From the NCBI RefSeq assembly GCF_026914265.1, contig NC_069133.1:45729417-45793416 (forward strand): a stretch of 64,000 nucleotides of DNA, read 5' to 3'. The DNA is from Mya arenaria. Taxonomy: Eukaryota > Mollusca > Bivalvia > Myida > Myidae. A program made the translations under genes and the position numbers. Under the pieces are notes generated by a model. That model had not been told where the DNA came from and made no database searches. It saw nothing but the letters and a program-made list of their open reading frames with translations. Shown piece after piece: positions 1 through 13,300 of the stretch (positions are counted from its first letter, which is position 1; each line of letters opens with the position of its first letter).

Positions 1-349
1 ATATTTTTGCCAGTGCGTGGGAGTTAGAGCCAACAAGGTTTGACTGTATGTTATTTAAGATGAAGGAAGCTTAGGGCACATGCTGCCTATGACAATACTC
101 ACATGTATACCCAAAGGCATAACTCCCCAAGTGCTAAAGTGATTGACAAGTTATGTCCCTTGAATGAAAAAAAATGCGAATAAACTTCAACCTTAAAAAC
201 ATTCAAGACATAATCATGAAACTTAGTATATAATTCATTATGTTACCAGTGTCAATAAGCACATGAGTAACAAGGTACATAACTCTGGTAATACCAATTG
301 TGAGCCCGTTGATTCAGATTGCATTAAAATGATTTTTTCTATTTTCCAG
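1..349. other. Intron sequence upstream of the first visible CCDC142-like exon
   Basis: No coding exon is supported here. The stretch ends in a pyrimidine-rich tract and AG at 349, the acceptor of the next exon, so it is most simply read as intron of the CCDC142-like gene, whose 5' part lies outside the window. Confidence 0.5.
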
Positions 350-3300
350 ATGTTGGTAGACGAGACGCGAAGTTCCTTGTACCAGGTTCAAATGGTCATT
401 AAGGCTCTTGGACAGCGAGAGGGTACAGAGAATCTCAGTGTGATAGCTGGCCAGCTCTCTAATCTTATGGACAGCCTACAGGTAAAATAATGTTATGAGG
501 TTGGTTGTTAGGAAGGAAAGAAATAATGAAAATATTGGTAATGATAGATTTTGCACGCCCTGGTCAATGCATTTTTATGCTCTCTGATGAAAAAAGGGGC
601 ATATAGGTTTGCAAAAACAATGGTTTGACCTTGAATCTTGAAACTTAGTTGGTTGATTCCCATTGACCATTAGATGACCACTAATTTTTAGATCAGAAGG
701 TCACAGTCAACAGTCTTAGAACCTCGAAACTTTTGTGGTAGATCGCCAAGTACCTCTTATTTGGACATATATCAGTTGGTCAAAGGTCAAGGTCACATTC
801 AACAATATTATGAAAATTTTGACTGCAGTTCAAAATTTCATTGTTTTGGCTTCACTCTATAAAAGAACCATTATTTATCAATGAATTTCTTCTTAAAACA
901 TGCGTATATTTATTCAATTTTTCACATGAATCTGACTAAATAGCACTTAGAGAGCATTATGTTTACTGTTGTAGTAAGCTCTTACAATTGTTTCATTTCT
1001 CTGCAGAGTCTTTCATCTCTGTGCATGAAGCAGTTTGCCAAGAACTGTACAAGCGCAGCCCATGATTACTTCAAGACCAATATGGCCACCGGGAAACAGT
1101 GGAGAAAGAAACCAGACAGTGGTAAGTACATACAATGCTTCAATCTGTTAGCACATTGAGTTGCTTTTGTGTTCATTTAAACAATCTGCTTGATTGCTTA
1201 ATAATTAGCTTAGTGTTAAAGGTGTCATTGTTGTCATCCGAGTTAAAACTGTGGCCATGAAAAGTCTGTGTATGTAGCACGATACAAAATGTCGCTTTAA
1301 CCATAACAGTATGTATTTTCACTACTAATGTCACAATTACGATTAATTCTCATGAAAGATGCCTTTTATCAGGGGCAGTATCCGGCCACAACATCTACAT
1401 TGAGCATGTGTTGGAGACAGTGCTGGAGCCAGTGTTAGAGGGGGTGGGGAAACTCAGACAAACTGTGCAGCTCACCGTTATTTCCCAGGCTGTGGAGGCC
1501 CTCTGTCAGGCCTGGCTCAACTTTATACTGCAGGAGAAGATCAAGTTCAGGTATTGATCTATTTCTGTGAAACATAATATAATAAAATGTTGCTTTATGG
1601 TATTTAGACGCTTGTCAATTTTTGTCATTTATTACATCTATGTGTGATCCTTTTTCATCCTTGTATTAAGTAAATCTGAGCCACTGTTATATTATATTAT
1701 GCCTGAAAGCACAATCAAACTTGAATCTTGAATCAAAATCATGGTACTAGTCCATTACAAATCATCAACAAGTGCAAGAATTCAATAACAGCTTCTATCT
1801 CTATATGTAGTTATCGAGTTCTAGTTCTTTTCCTAGAGTACCAAAAAGATATTTCATTTTCATTGAGCTTATTATTATTATTTTTTAAAAATAGGGCGAT
1901 GCTCACTGAACTCACTGTTGTCACATGCACTTATATATGCTTTTTTCTCCAGTTACACCGGAGCCTGTCAGCTGGGTGTAGATGCCCGCTATATGCGTAC
2001 CTGGCTGAAGCGGAGTATTGCCATGGAAGCAGTTCAACAGAGTATCCTTGATTTGCCTGTGTTGAAAACACTGACCGGTGTGGTACTATTACTCATGAGG
2101 CAGCCAGAAAAACGCTCTGCAAGCAAGTTCCGTGGAGAACCAGAAAATGGTAATAATTAAGGGCAATTGCTTATTATTTTTGTGTTGCTCGCAAAACATG
2201 GCAGATGCCTAAAGATTGCTTTCATTTCCAATCAATAACTATAATAATAGATGGTGAAGATTCTTCAAACTTGGAGACATTGGTATGACATGGTCAGTAA
2301 ATGCTGCATATTGATTTTAGGGTGCATAGGTCAAAGGTTAAAGTGACCTTGACTTGAAAATATATGGGCATTTCTGATAGATTATTGTAAAATGACTAGT
2401 TGTAGTCTTCAAATGTGGTATGCCTCCATAGATTTCAGTCAAAAGTTAAGGTCATGGTGACCGTAAATAGAAAATATTTTGGTATTCTGATAGACAAAAT
2501 GTATTTTTTTTGTCACAGTAAAGTGGAAGCATTCAAAAACCTAAGTGTTGCTTTCTCTCCAGAAATACAAAATGTGTTGCACATGCTCACTTTGACAATA
2601 GGAATTTTTCTGCCCAGTTCCATAAATTTGGCAAAATGTTTGTCAATTTATATGTTTTTATTGACTGAGAAATTGATAAAAGGCTGTGCTCTTTTGTGTT
2701 TGTTAAAGTAAAATAAAATAGGCAAGTTTAAAGCCATGAACTTGATTAATGTCAAATCTATTAACTGGGTTGTATAAGATGATAACAGCCCACTGAACTA
2801 CACAATTCAAGTCATTAAGCAATTCAATCTGACAATGTCTTTTATAATTAAAAATTGGATTATTTTAGATGAAGACAGTGCACATATCCAAGGTGAACGA
2901 TCCGTCTACGAGAGTGAAGACTGTATCAGTCATGTGTCTAACCCCAACGACTGGCTTGCCCTACGGGTAAATGGAGGAGGGCGTAGCTGGAGAAGTATAT
3001 CAGGATGCCTTAACCCTGATCCACAGTGAAGTTTGAACCCTGATCCATAATGAATGAAATGGGGGCTGTAACCAGATCAAATTGATGGATGTGAATGAGG
3101 AAGATGGACTCCAGCTCTCATAACCCTTATGCCTGGCTTGCATGCCATCCAGGTGAATGGATGGAGGGAGAGGAGCTAGAAAAGTATTTCAAGATGTCTT
3201 AGCTCTAATCTACAGTGAACACAATTTGTGTAGGGTGGCTATGGAGGACTAGCTCAGGCTGATTAAGGCTTAACCTGACCCTTAATGTGTCTTGGACAGT

Positions 3301-4488
3301 GGAGGTGGGTTCAAGGAATAACTATCTCTGGAATGTCTTCACCCCTGATCCTTCTGAGATTTGATGGCTGCATTTATCCAAGATCATCCAACTTACCACT
3401 GCTTTACATGGACTTATTGACATTTTGTGAAGCTGAGATCACCACAAAACACAGTGAAACTGATGTGTGTTACAGGGCTGACTTACAGCCCTACATATTT
3501 CGAATTGATGAATTGATGACTGTTGGTGGGGTAAATGCTACGCAAGGCAATCTTGAGATAAATTTTCAAACCAGAGAATGAGATTATTTATAGGTAGCAC
3601 TTAAAAGCAGCTATATTTTTACACGTCTTTATGAAATATCCACAGGTTGTTTTTTTGTTTTATAACTGTTATGTTTCATTCATATTTGGTCCAAATGAGA
3701 AAATATTGGGAAAGCCAACCAAAAGTCATACATGTGCAGAAACTGAGAATAAGGCTTTCCAAGTTAATGGTCATGCACTTTGCCTTAGATTTGGATAATA
3801 AAGTCTTTGAAATGCTCAGTAGTCAGGGGCTCATTTTTTTGAAAATACTTTATTTAGTAGGTTGAAATCCCTTACACAATTTAGCTGAAAAATCTCATTT
3901 AAACCTGATTGCTGAATATTAACTTGATTCTTACAATTATTTATGAGGTAGTTTTGCTTAAAAAGTGTTGCCACTTTAAAAGGAGATGCGAAGCAGTAGA
4001 TGATAGATCATGAAATAGCAAAATTAACATGTTCATGATTTATACGTTATGCAGCTAAAACAAGTTTAATTATCATTCAAGAAATCAGCCCCAGATGTCT
4101 CAATAACTGCTTGTGAGTTTGTGTCCTTTAAAATTCTACATACTTATTCAAATTTAATGCTGTTGCCTTCAGTTACTCAATCCTCCTGCTTAAGGAAGAT
4201 AATTTTGCTTAAATCATTGTAGTCTCATAAATTTTTTGAACATTATGTCCTAAGAAAGTCAGATATGTGTATAGAAAAAATAATTATGAGGGCTACATGT
4301 AAACTACAATCTTACTTTGAACACCTTAGTCTGATTGCAAATACATGGCTTAAGTTTTACTGAGACTGTGTATACATTTAATCTGCAATGTGCATGCATG
4401 TATTTTGTTTTAAACTTTTTTACACAGGCCTTAAAAAAAAAATTGTTTGGTTAGGGTTACATCCTTTTCAAAAATAGGTAGGGTAGGT

Positions 4489-4523
<35 letters not shown>

Positions 4524-4630
4524 TAGGCTTTATATAAGAATGTCATTTTCATCATTGGAGAATGGTGTTAAAGTTATCTTCTATATAAGCAATTAAGGTT
4601 TTAAACTACATATTGAAAAGCAAAAAAAAA

Positions 4631-4670
<40 letters not shown>

Positions 4671-7600
4671 TTAATTTTTTTTTTCAAACTGACTATAAAA
4701 ATGTTAGGGTCGGCGCCTATTCCGTAGGTAGGGTCGGGTAGCCCGAACCAAATGTATTTTTTTTTTAGGCCACATTAAAATTTACATTCTTTATTACCTT
4801 TGTAATTTTGCAGCCATTTTCAAGCAATTTATTAATGACGTAACATCACACTTTTTCCAGAAATATAAAATGACATTATTTCAAGATGGCAATGTGATGT
4901 GTGATATAAAATATCCTACATGTATATGCAGTGTAGATGAATAAGACAAGTGAATAACAAAATATGTATTCATACTGCATCACAAAATATGCAACTTTAG
5001 CTATAAAAATAATAAATCGATCAAATATGCTTGCAAGGGTGTATACATGTAATCATATGTAAGTCATGGTTTTAATATTTCTGGGTTCATATTCATTATC
5101 ATTCTAAGTCTGAGGTTGTTCATATTTCTGGGCCCTTATCAATTATCATTCTAAGTCTGAGGTAGTCCATATTTCTGGGTCCTTATCAATTATTATTCTA
5201 AATCTGAGGTAGTCCATATTTCTGGGTCCTTATCAATTATCATTCTAAGTCTGAGGTAGTCCATATTTCTGGGTCCTTATCAATTATCATTCTAAGTCTG
5301 AGGTTGTACATATTTCTGGGTCCTTATCAATTATCATTCTAAGTCTGAGGTTGTCCATATTTCTGGGTCCTTATCAATTATCATTCTAAGTCTGAGGTTG
5401 TTCATATTTCTGGGTCCTTACCAATTATCATTCTAAGTCTGAGGTTGTCCATATTTCTGGGTCCTTATCAATTATCATTCTAAGTCTGAGGTTGTACATA
5501 TTTCTGGGCCCTTACCAATTATCATTCTAAGTCTGAGGTAGTCCATATTTCTGGGTCCTTATCAATTACCATTCTAAGTCTGAGGTTGTTCATATTTCTG
5601 GGCCCTTATCAATTATCATTCTGACTCTGAGGTTGTTCATATTTCTGGGTCCTTATCAATTATCATTCTGACTCTGAGGTTGTTCATATTTCTGTGTCCT
5701 TATCAATTATCATTCTGAGTCTAGGGTTGTACATATTTCTGGGCCCAGTATTCATTATCATTCTAAGTCTGAGGTAGTCCATATTTCTTAGCCCATATTA
5801 ATTTACATTCTGGCATTAGTGAATAAAGGCACTGTCCTGTACTCAAAAGGTTAGTGAATATGGGCCCTGCTCTGTACTAAAAACATTAGTGAATTTGGGC
5901 CCTGTTCTGTTCTAAAAGTGTTTGTGAATATTGGCCCTGTGTTTTTACTCAAGATGTAAGTGAATTTGGGCCTGCTCTGTACTCAAGATGTTAGTTAATT
6001 TGGGCCCTGCTCTGTACTCAAGATTAGTGAATTTGGGCCCTGCTCTGTACTCAAGATGCTTGTGAATATGGGCCCTGTTCTGTACACAAGATGCTTGTGA
6101 ATATGGGCCCTGTTATGTACACAAGAGGTTAGTGAATTGGGCCTTGCTCTGTACTCAAGAGGTTAGTGAGTTGGGCCTTGCTCTGTACACAAGAGGTTAG
6201 TGAATTGGGCCTTGCTCTGTACTCAAGAGGTTAGTGAATTGGACCGTGCTCTGTACTCAAGATGTTAGTGAAATTGGGCCCTGCTCTGTACTCAAGATGT
6301 TAGTTAAATTGGGCCCTGCTCTGTACTCAAGATGTTAGTTAATTTGGGCCCTGTTCTGTACTCTAAAAGTAAGTGAATATGGGCCCTGTTCTGTACTGAA
6401 GATGTTAGTAAATTTGGGCCCTGCTCTGTACTCTTAAAGTTAGTGAATATGGGCCCTGTTCTGTACTCAAGATGTTAGATAATTTGGGCCCTGCTCTGTA
6501 CTCTAAAAGTTAGTAAATTTAGGCCCTGTTCTGTACTAAAGATGTTGGTGAATTCATACCCTGTTCTGTACTAAATATGTTAGTGAATATTGACCAGTAT
6601 TGGTCCTGTTTGATACTGAAAGTGGTAGTGAATATTTGCTTTGTGTAGTTTGCGTAAAAACTTAAGGAAACATTTTTTAATTGACATATATTATAGTGAA
6701 TCCATTAATGATTTGGTTGGTTAATTTTTAAGACCCAATGATAAATAATCAATACATTATTCTGAAGAAAACAAACTATTACAAGCTGTAGTAGAAAACA
6801 ATGACATTATAGATGTACTTATGGCCTTGATTTTAAAATAGTATGTATTATTTAACTTAAAAATGTTTTTTTTGAAAAATATATTCAATATTAGATGAAC
6901 AGGGCTACATAGTTCTGTTTCCATGGTTATACCCATATTTATTCTCAGAGGTATAGCTTGCTGTTGACAATGACAATGCCATACATACATGTGACAAAAT
7001 GTTAAATGAGGACTTGATCATAATGAATTGTGAATTTTAGTATTTGTTTCTGTTGATCTTGTTTCTGTGCTAGTGTCTTAATTTATTGATCACTATTTAT
7101 TTATATTTTTACCCTGTATTTATTGATAATTTAGTTGATGCATTGTTGTTTATTAAATGCAAATATCTGTATATTGGATATTGATTTTATACACCCAAAT
7201 TGAGTACTCAAATTCTTAAACTTGTTTCCTTTTTTATGAGGAAAGGGCTTTTTAGTAGGGCTTTCCTTGAATATGAAACGGCAAATTTCAAGTTTTTGAA
7301 GGCTCAGAAATTAAATGAGCATCCTGTACATAATCTCATAGGCCAGTTGTTGTCATGTGTCATGCTGTGGCATCCTCATGCAAAAGCTTTTAACAACTTG
7401 ACTTTGACTAAAACACTTATAGAGATTCACACGAAATTTCAATTAATGCCAGTATTTAAACAATATTGTGGAAAAAACAGCTTTGAAATGTTATTTTACA
7501 TCCTTCCGTTCCAGCTCCAGGGTGCTGGTATGCACATGTAGGAGTCGCTTCTGTGATAGATTCATGCATCTTTTTTACAAAAAAATGTTGTGTTATCATA

Positions 7601-8022
7601 GCCTTGTTCTCATCAGCAAAATATTTGCCATTACTCAAACAAAAACTTTCATAATAATCAAATTATCCTAGTACTTACGTTGTCAGAGACTATACCCACA
7701 TGCATAGCAAGGCCCATAACTCTTGCATTAATAGATGTTGAGTTAGCTCCCCTGTTTGTTTTTATGTTAGTAATAAGGATACCAGATAAATGAGCATTTT
7801 AATAGTTAATAGAATAATGAGCTGTCCTAAGTTCATGCTGAATTAATGTTTACATGGATTTAAACATTTTTATCCAGAGAGCACTCGGTTTAAGTCCCAA
7901 CCGCTTTTTTCACTCGACTTTTTCAGCAGTACGCCGAATATATCCAATCAGATAAGCAGGGAGGAATAATTCAGATGGGCCACATGTTGGTTTTGTCCGG
8001 ACTACCTCCGAAGAACTTGTGA
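350..8022 (+). CDS. CCDC142: CCDC142-like protein, C-terminal part (six exons, 5' end outside window)
   Basis: Exons are 350-481, 1007-1121, 1373-1550, 1953-2149, 2869-2966 and 7927-8022. Each is bounded by AG and GT, and the phases run 0, 1, 2, 1, 0 without conflict, giving 271 residues and a TGA stop. The protein is mostly helical. Recognisable stretches are GAVSGHNIYIEHVLETVLEP, LCQAWLNFILQEKIKFR and ARYMRTWLKRSI, followed by a leucine-rich helix and the short NDWLALR motif near the end. This pattern resembles the C-terminal region of coiled-coil domain-containing protein 142, a conserved animal protein of unclear function. The naming is from memory of the family and not from a search. The last exon is assigned because it follows a strong polypyrimidine acceptor, keeps phase 0 and ends in a stop; it lies 5 kb from its neighbour, so it is the least certain. 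The last intron holds several repeat arrays. Confidence 0.62.
2945..3370 (+). repeat. Degenerate tandem repeat spanning an exon end and donor site
   Basis: The last bases of the exon ending at 2966 and the following intron (GACTGGCTTGCCC, then gtaaatggagg and an agtatatcaggatgcctta block) recur near 3130-3215 and again, weaker, near 3297-3355. The spacing is about 170-190 bp. This looks like an old local duplication that copied the 3' end of the exon with its splice donor. The copies hold no open frame matching the protein and are probably intronic debris. Confidence 0.5.
3582..4425. other. Intron sequence with nothing recognisable
   Basis: AT-rich intron of the CCDC142-like gene. Short open frames here have no splice support and no recognisable similarity. 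Confidence 0.5.
4426..4771. repeat. Short foldback (MITE-like) element with poly-T core
   Basis: The left end AGGCCTTAAAAAAAA...TTGTTTGGTT is matched in inverted orientation by the right end AACCAAATG...TTTTTTAGGCC, giving terminal inverted repeats of about 25 bp. The interior has two long T runs (near 4490-4520 and 4636-4665) and GTAGGGT-type motifs. No coding capacity is seen. It looks like a non-autonomous DNA element; the superfamily cannot be named. Confidence 0.6.
5074..5800 (+). repeat. 47-bp minisatellite, about 15 copies
   Basis: The unit begins catatttctgggtccttatc and ends in a taagtctgaggttgtc-type segment. Unit starts fall regularly at 5121, 5168, 5215, 5262 and so on, a period of 47 bp, to about 5779. 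Copies differ by a few bases, with gggtcc/gggccc and aggtag/aggttg variants interspersed. The array lies in the last intron of the CCDC142-like gene. Confidence 0.9.
5810..6640 (+). repeat. 35-36 bp minisatellite, about 23 copies
   Basis: The unit contains gtgaatttgggccctgctct and gtactcaagatgtta, with a period of about 35 bp. It starts directly after the 47-bp array ends and has an unrelated sequence apart from a shared GGGCCC core. Copies diverge more toward both edges, typical of a tandem array that homogenises in its middle. Confidence 0.88.
6641..7926. other. Intron sequence with nothing recognisable
   Basis: AT-rich, ending in the tract ctttttcag at 7918-7926 that serves as acceptor for the last CCDC142-like exon. 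Open frames at 7200-7541 and nearby have no splice or motif support. Confidence 0.45.
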
Positions 8023-8334
8023 ATGACCAAATGTAGCCCCCATTTCCCTTGCAAAAAGAGCTTGATTGACTTACTGTTTAGTGCGAGTGTTTAGACCATC
8101 ATATATTGTACCAGATGGTTATAACATGTAATATTTTCTCGATTATCCTGAGTTCTCCGTACCCATAGCCTGGCATGCACCATGTCATCATACAGTCCCT
8201 ACAACTTAATATACACTTCTTAGAATTTGCATTCTATAATAAGTTTGAAACGTGAAAATGTGGAGACTACGTGCGGTGAGAGAAACATAGCTGTCACGAT
8301 GGCAGTTCTGTTGGCGTGCGTACATGCGTCCTTT

Positions 8335-8775
8335 AAACAGTACGGACTAAACCTTTACAGGACTGTATCTTGACCATGTATTCATTATAGGATTTATAAA
8401 AAAAACTTACCATAAGGCTCACAATGATGAGGTGGCGTGTCGAACACAAGACAAAGGTCTGTATCTCAAAGGTCAAGGTCAGACCTAGAGGTCAAAATTT
8501 GAAATATTTACTCTTGTTAGAAGCCCACCTAACCAAGCATCACAAGAGTTCCAAGAGACTTGACGTGAATGTTTATGACAATTAAGTGGCATGTCGCATG
8601 CAAAACCCAGGGTTGTATCTCATGTCAAGGTTACACTTAGAGGTTAAATGTCGAAATGTGTACTGTTTATAGGACTGGTCTGGACTGCACCTTGGCCGGG
8701 CTGTAATCTTTACCATGCATCATAGGATTTTCAAAAACTTGCCATGTAGGATAACCATGATGAGGCGTAGTGTGG
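8335..8775. repeat. Dispersed AGGTCA-rich repeat, two partial tandem copies
   Basis: Two related segments, about 8335-8500 and 8575-8775, share 'ggact...aaacctttacagg/tggactgcacct', 'cataggatttt', 'cttaccata/cttgccatg', 'atgatgaggtgg/atgaggcg' and an aggtcaaggtca...gaggtcaaa core. They appear to be degraded copies of a family related to the AGGTCA-rich repeats elsewhere in the window. No coding content. Confidence 0.45.
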
Positions 8776-9002
8776 CAGGTTCCACATTTTCAACGTAAAT
8801 ATGTGCTTTAATTGCAATTAAGAGCATTATTATGTTTGTGTCAAAGGACAGTATACAAATCTGTTCATGTCTGCTGTTTTTCATTTTTCTATGACTGTTT
8901 CCACAGTCAACAGTATGTTTTCCTCTCGCGCTATGACATCATAGGAATTTCCAAATTGAATTTTAAGAAGCATATCATTAACGTTTTTTACGTTATTACC
9001 TT

Positions 9003-9375
9003 AGAGACCAATGACCTCAATGGCAACCATTGACTAACTCAGCGAGCACTTACTACTTAAGCAACCAGTAACCTTCTTAGCAACCAATGACTCTTTTAGC
9101 AACCACTTACTTTCTTTACAACAACTTGCTACCTTAGCCACCGATGACTTCCTTAGGAACCAATGACAACCTTAGCAACTACCTACATGCATAGCAACCA
9201 ATGATCCCCATAGCAGCCAATGACTTTCATAGCAGCCGATGACTATATATGCAACGAAATAAGTCCTAGCATCCACTTACTTCTTTAGAAACCAACCAAT
9301 GACTTCTTTAGCAACCAATACTTCCTCAGCAAACACTTATTTCCTAGCCACATATTCTTTTTAAGCAACCAATGA
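9003..9375 (+). repeat. Degenerate 19-20 bp minisatellite
   Basis: The motif agcaaccaatgacttcctt recurs about 18 times with substitutions and small length changes. Cores such as accaatgac, accacttac and agccaatgac remain visible throughout. The array lies between the CCDC142-like and ATP synthase e-like genes. Confidence 0.8.
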
Positions 9376-9689
9376 TTCATTTTTTTATTTTAAACGGTTA
9401 AGAGTAAACTTTAATCAAACTTATCAATCCGCCTAATTAAGACAATATCGCAATATGCAGCAGATTGTTTAGCTGATGTCAACAAGCCTAAGTAGATACT
9501 GGTATATGTAGATATTAATTTTAATAGTCGAGCACACAACACATTAAATGTCAATAATAGCATTTACCTTAAGCCATTGTGACTGCGACTGACTCGCCAT
9601 TATGGGAATCAAAATAATTTTGGTGTGCATTAAACCTTAAACCGCTGGAACAGTAGACCGGCGCTCTTACAAGTTAACCTTACCCGCCG

Positions 9690-9870
9690 CCGCTTTTTCT
9701 TACCCACACATTCTAAACTCCCTACTCATTTTCCTAAAAATCGGAGAAAACCTTACCTTGGAGAAAGTGAGCCCGGTGCGTGGCTCGAATCTACAACTTC
9801 CGCAACAAACACTGGCTGCACGGTGCTCACACCAATAGAGCAGACAAGGCCGGTTCTTACCCAAGCACAG
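9690..9870 (-). mobile_element. Possible tRNA-derived SINE
   Basis: On the minus strand, TGCTCTATTGGTGTGAGC resembles a tRNA A box, and about 35 bases on AGATTCGAGCC resembles a B box (GGTTCGANNCC). Together they look like the promoter half of a tRNA. A non-tRNA body follows that includes TCTCCGATTTTTAGG. The order A box, B box, unrelated body is that of a tRNA-derived SINE. The 3' end and target duplications were not resolved. Confidence 0.45.
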
Positions 9871-10344
9871 GAAAGCAAGGGTGCAGGACCGGTTTGTTAT
9901 GGGAGTCCAGGCTCTCTAGAGATTTTTTTTAAATGTAGGACAGTTTTACTGCATTTTCACCTACCTGTATATATTGCATTAAAAAACAATCCGAAAGTTA
10001 TAAATAAAAAGTTGAAAAAATTCAATGTTAAATTGGAACGATCACTTGTCTAAATATCATGATAATTATCATAAAAAATCAACATTTACCTTTGGCATGG
10101 ACCCTTAAATCTTTCAGTCAAACACTCACTTTTTGAATTTGATTTTTATCTTGGACCCATACCCCAACCCGACTCGATTTTTCGTAAATCGTTTAATAAA
10201 AATAGCCCTTAAACGAATAGAAGCAGAATAACGAATACTGATAAAAAGGAACATGAATGTACGGAGAATGTACGGGATTATGCTCTAACTAGGGTTAGTT
10301 ACTCAGGCAGTTTATTCGGCCGACACCGGTTTGACCTCGGCAAC

Positions 10345-13300
10345 ATGAGTCTCCCAGACAAATCTACCGGCGATTACATTGCAAACCTTAGTAAAACATG
10401 GCATTCTCAGACCGGTGCGCCCAACCCATTAACACAGTTGGCACCTAGAAAGCCTACAGTTTTCATTCGGGTAATAAAAAATGCTGTCAGAAAAGTTGTA
10501 CAAGGTTGAACCGAGTGGGTGGGGTAAAGTAAACATTTTTAAAGGTTCTGCATTAAGTACATCTTATTCCATTTAAAAGCATTCTTTCAGTAGAATAACT
10601 GTGCCCTTGCATTTTTGTTATGTTTTTATGTCATGTAAACTAATCTGCTTTGACTTATTGCCTTTACAGTCTTTGTCTTACAGAGACTGGTTGTAAAGGC
10701 AATATGTCATACAGTCGATTAAGGGATTCCGAATCAGTAAGGACAAATCCAGTGCTGTATAAATATTAGGATAGTCAGTTAAATGAAACAATACATGTTC
10801 ATGAGCTCATATATATGGACTAGATTTTTATTACTTTCAAATAATGATGAGACTTCTGAAGTCCATATATCTTGTTGTCTAAATATACCCACTCGTCGTA
10901 GGAATTCCGAATCAATTGAAGGTGTTTAGGATCACGTGATATTATGTTAGGCTGTTTTATCCTATCACTGAATCTTCTGTTCTCTGAAGTTGGGGGTCGT
11001 TTCAAAATCAACTTGAACTGTCAAACACATGTCGATACAAACATGGAAAAGGCCAAAGATTTTTTTTCTTTAATTCTCATGCGGACTTTAAAAATTAAAT
11101 TGGGTGTTTGGGTGGATTTTATTTAGAAAAAAAGGCTAGTTAGAAATAATGAACTTGCAGTCTCTCATTGACAGGCACTTATTTCTTATAAATATGAAGG
11201 TTGGTCATATTTAACTTTATTTTATATAATCATTTGTCCAAGTCAAATGAAAAAGTAAGGCTGGTGGGTTAAAGTAAGGATGTGGGGTTTCAGACAGGTG
11301 GTCAAGTGAAAATCCAAAATGATTGATTTTGCCATCAATCTTGTTAATGTATTTGAAGTAGGGCTGAATGTAACAAATATCTTTTGTAACTATATTTATT
11401 TTTTGTTAATACCTTTAACACAGACCAGTAACAAAAATAAATTGGGACAAAATATACATGGAATATATAAACCAGTGTCTACTGGCTTTGTTAATACCTT
11501 TAACACATGCAGTACCAGTCACTGACTAGAAATTAAATAAAAAGAATATGTAACAAATAAAGATAACAAACATGGTATTTATGAAATGGTGATATGATGG
11601 AATAAGATAATGATGGTTTTGAAAATAGTAGAAAATTGGCATTACTACTCACTCATTTTCTAAGCTGGAGTTTTGCCCAATGAAGTTGCTATTGAAACAT
11701 GTGTACAAAGTTTCATTTGAATATCTTAAACGTTATCATATCTGAAATGCCAAGGGTATCACAATTCCTCGACTGTTTTCTTAAAATTCAAAAAAGAAAA
11801 GCTAAAAGTATAAAGCTAAAAGTATGATTGTCCCATTATCTGATAAAATTTCAATACAAAGTAAATCTAACTGTTTATATTTCTGATCACAAGGTTCATT
11901 GCACTCCCAGATGTCATTTCAGCAACAGTATCTTCCAAATTCTTAACAGTTTCATCAAAGCATGATGCCATTGGCTGGATGGTGTATTGACTTTGAAGCA
12001 CCACACCATCACCATGTAACTTCATTTTACTCTGGCCATTGACATGTACTTGGTACTGGATCACCACATGTTTCAGCATACACAGTTCCTCTCACCATAA
12101 AATTGGAAATAAAACACACTTTTAGTAAAACACTTCATACTGTGTCAATGAATTGTATGTAAATTTGTGTACTTGTATGTGGTGATTAAACTCATCTAAG
12201 TTTTTAAGAAATTAAGTAAAAAGAAAACACTAAATAACTTACAAGATACTCACTGATGATTTCTAACTAAAATGAGCTACAAATTTGCAACCACAAGTTC
12301 TCCCCCCTCTTAACTTCCAATTTCGAGGTTTGCCCCTGCAAACCCACAACCTCATGGCCATCAGTTGCTTCTACTATTAAGTATAAAATCTAGCAACATT
12401 TAAAATTTTATAACAAGTTTACTATAACATAAATTTATATACTGAACCAATGGCTTATTAATGTTCTGTAAACTTCAGGCCATGATTTCTATCATTTAAT
12501 TTTCAGACAAGTATTTTTGGTTCAAACTTCTTAAAGCTGCACTCTCACAGATTGAACGTTTTGTCAACTTTTCTTATATCTTATTTTTTGTCTTGGAACG
12601 AGCCAATTTTTCCAAAAAACCCTGGAAGTTAGTGATATAAGACTGCTGACAAAAAATCAGATCACAGATTTTTATATTTAAGTTAAGAAATTATGTTTTA
12701 TGCATTTTTCTTAAACCGTTAACCGTATTAAGTAAGGGTTTAAGCCATAAAACATAAATTTTTGAACGGAAATATAATAGTCTACAATCTGATTTTTTGT
12801 CAGCAATCTTATATCATTGGTTTGCAGATATTTATGCAAAAATTTGCTCTTTCTGAGATAAACACAATAAAAGTTGTAAAAATGGTGTACATGTGAGAGT
12901 GCAGCTTTAAACCATTCACTATGAATTTTACTTGCAACTAAAAAGTGATTTTATGTAGAAAGTTGAGTTTTCAACAAATATTTTTACACAAGTATGCAGA
13001 ATTGTTTACCAGAACGTTATTTACTGTACAATATACAATGCACTAGACTTTGAGACAGCCCCCAACATGTGACCCGGAATTCCCGCAATAACCCACTTTC
13101 ATTTTCAATGTAAAATCAATATTCATTCTCAATATATTTTTGTGGGGTGCTAGCATCTGTTAAAGTTAATATCCATCTTATGTTAAAACCCAAAATAACA
13201 AGTATTTACCACTTATTTACCTATTTATTTGATGTTATTTCATCCAAAGCGCATTTCCATTACCGGTGCGTCGGTAAAATTGTTCCATGCGCGATATTTG

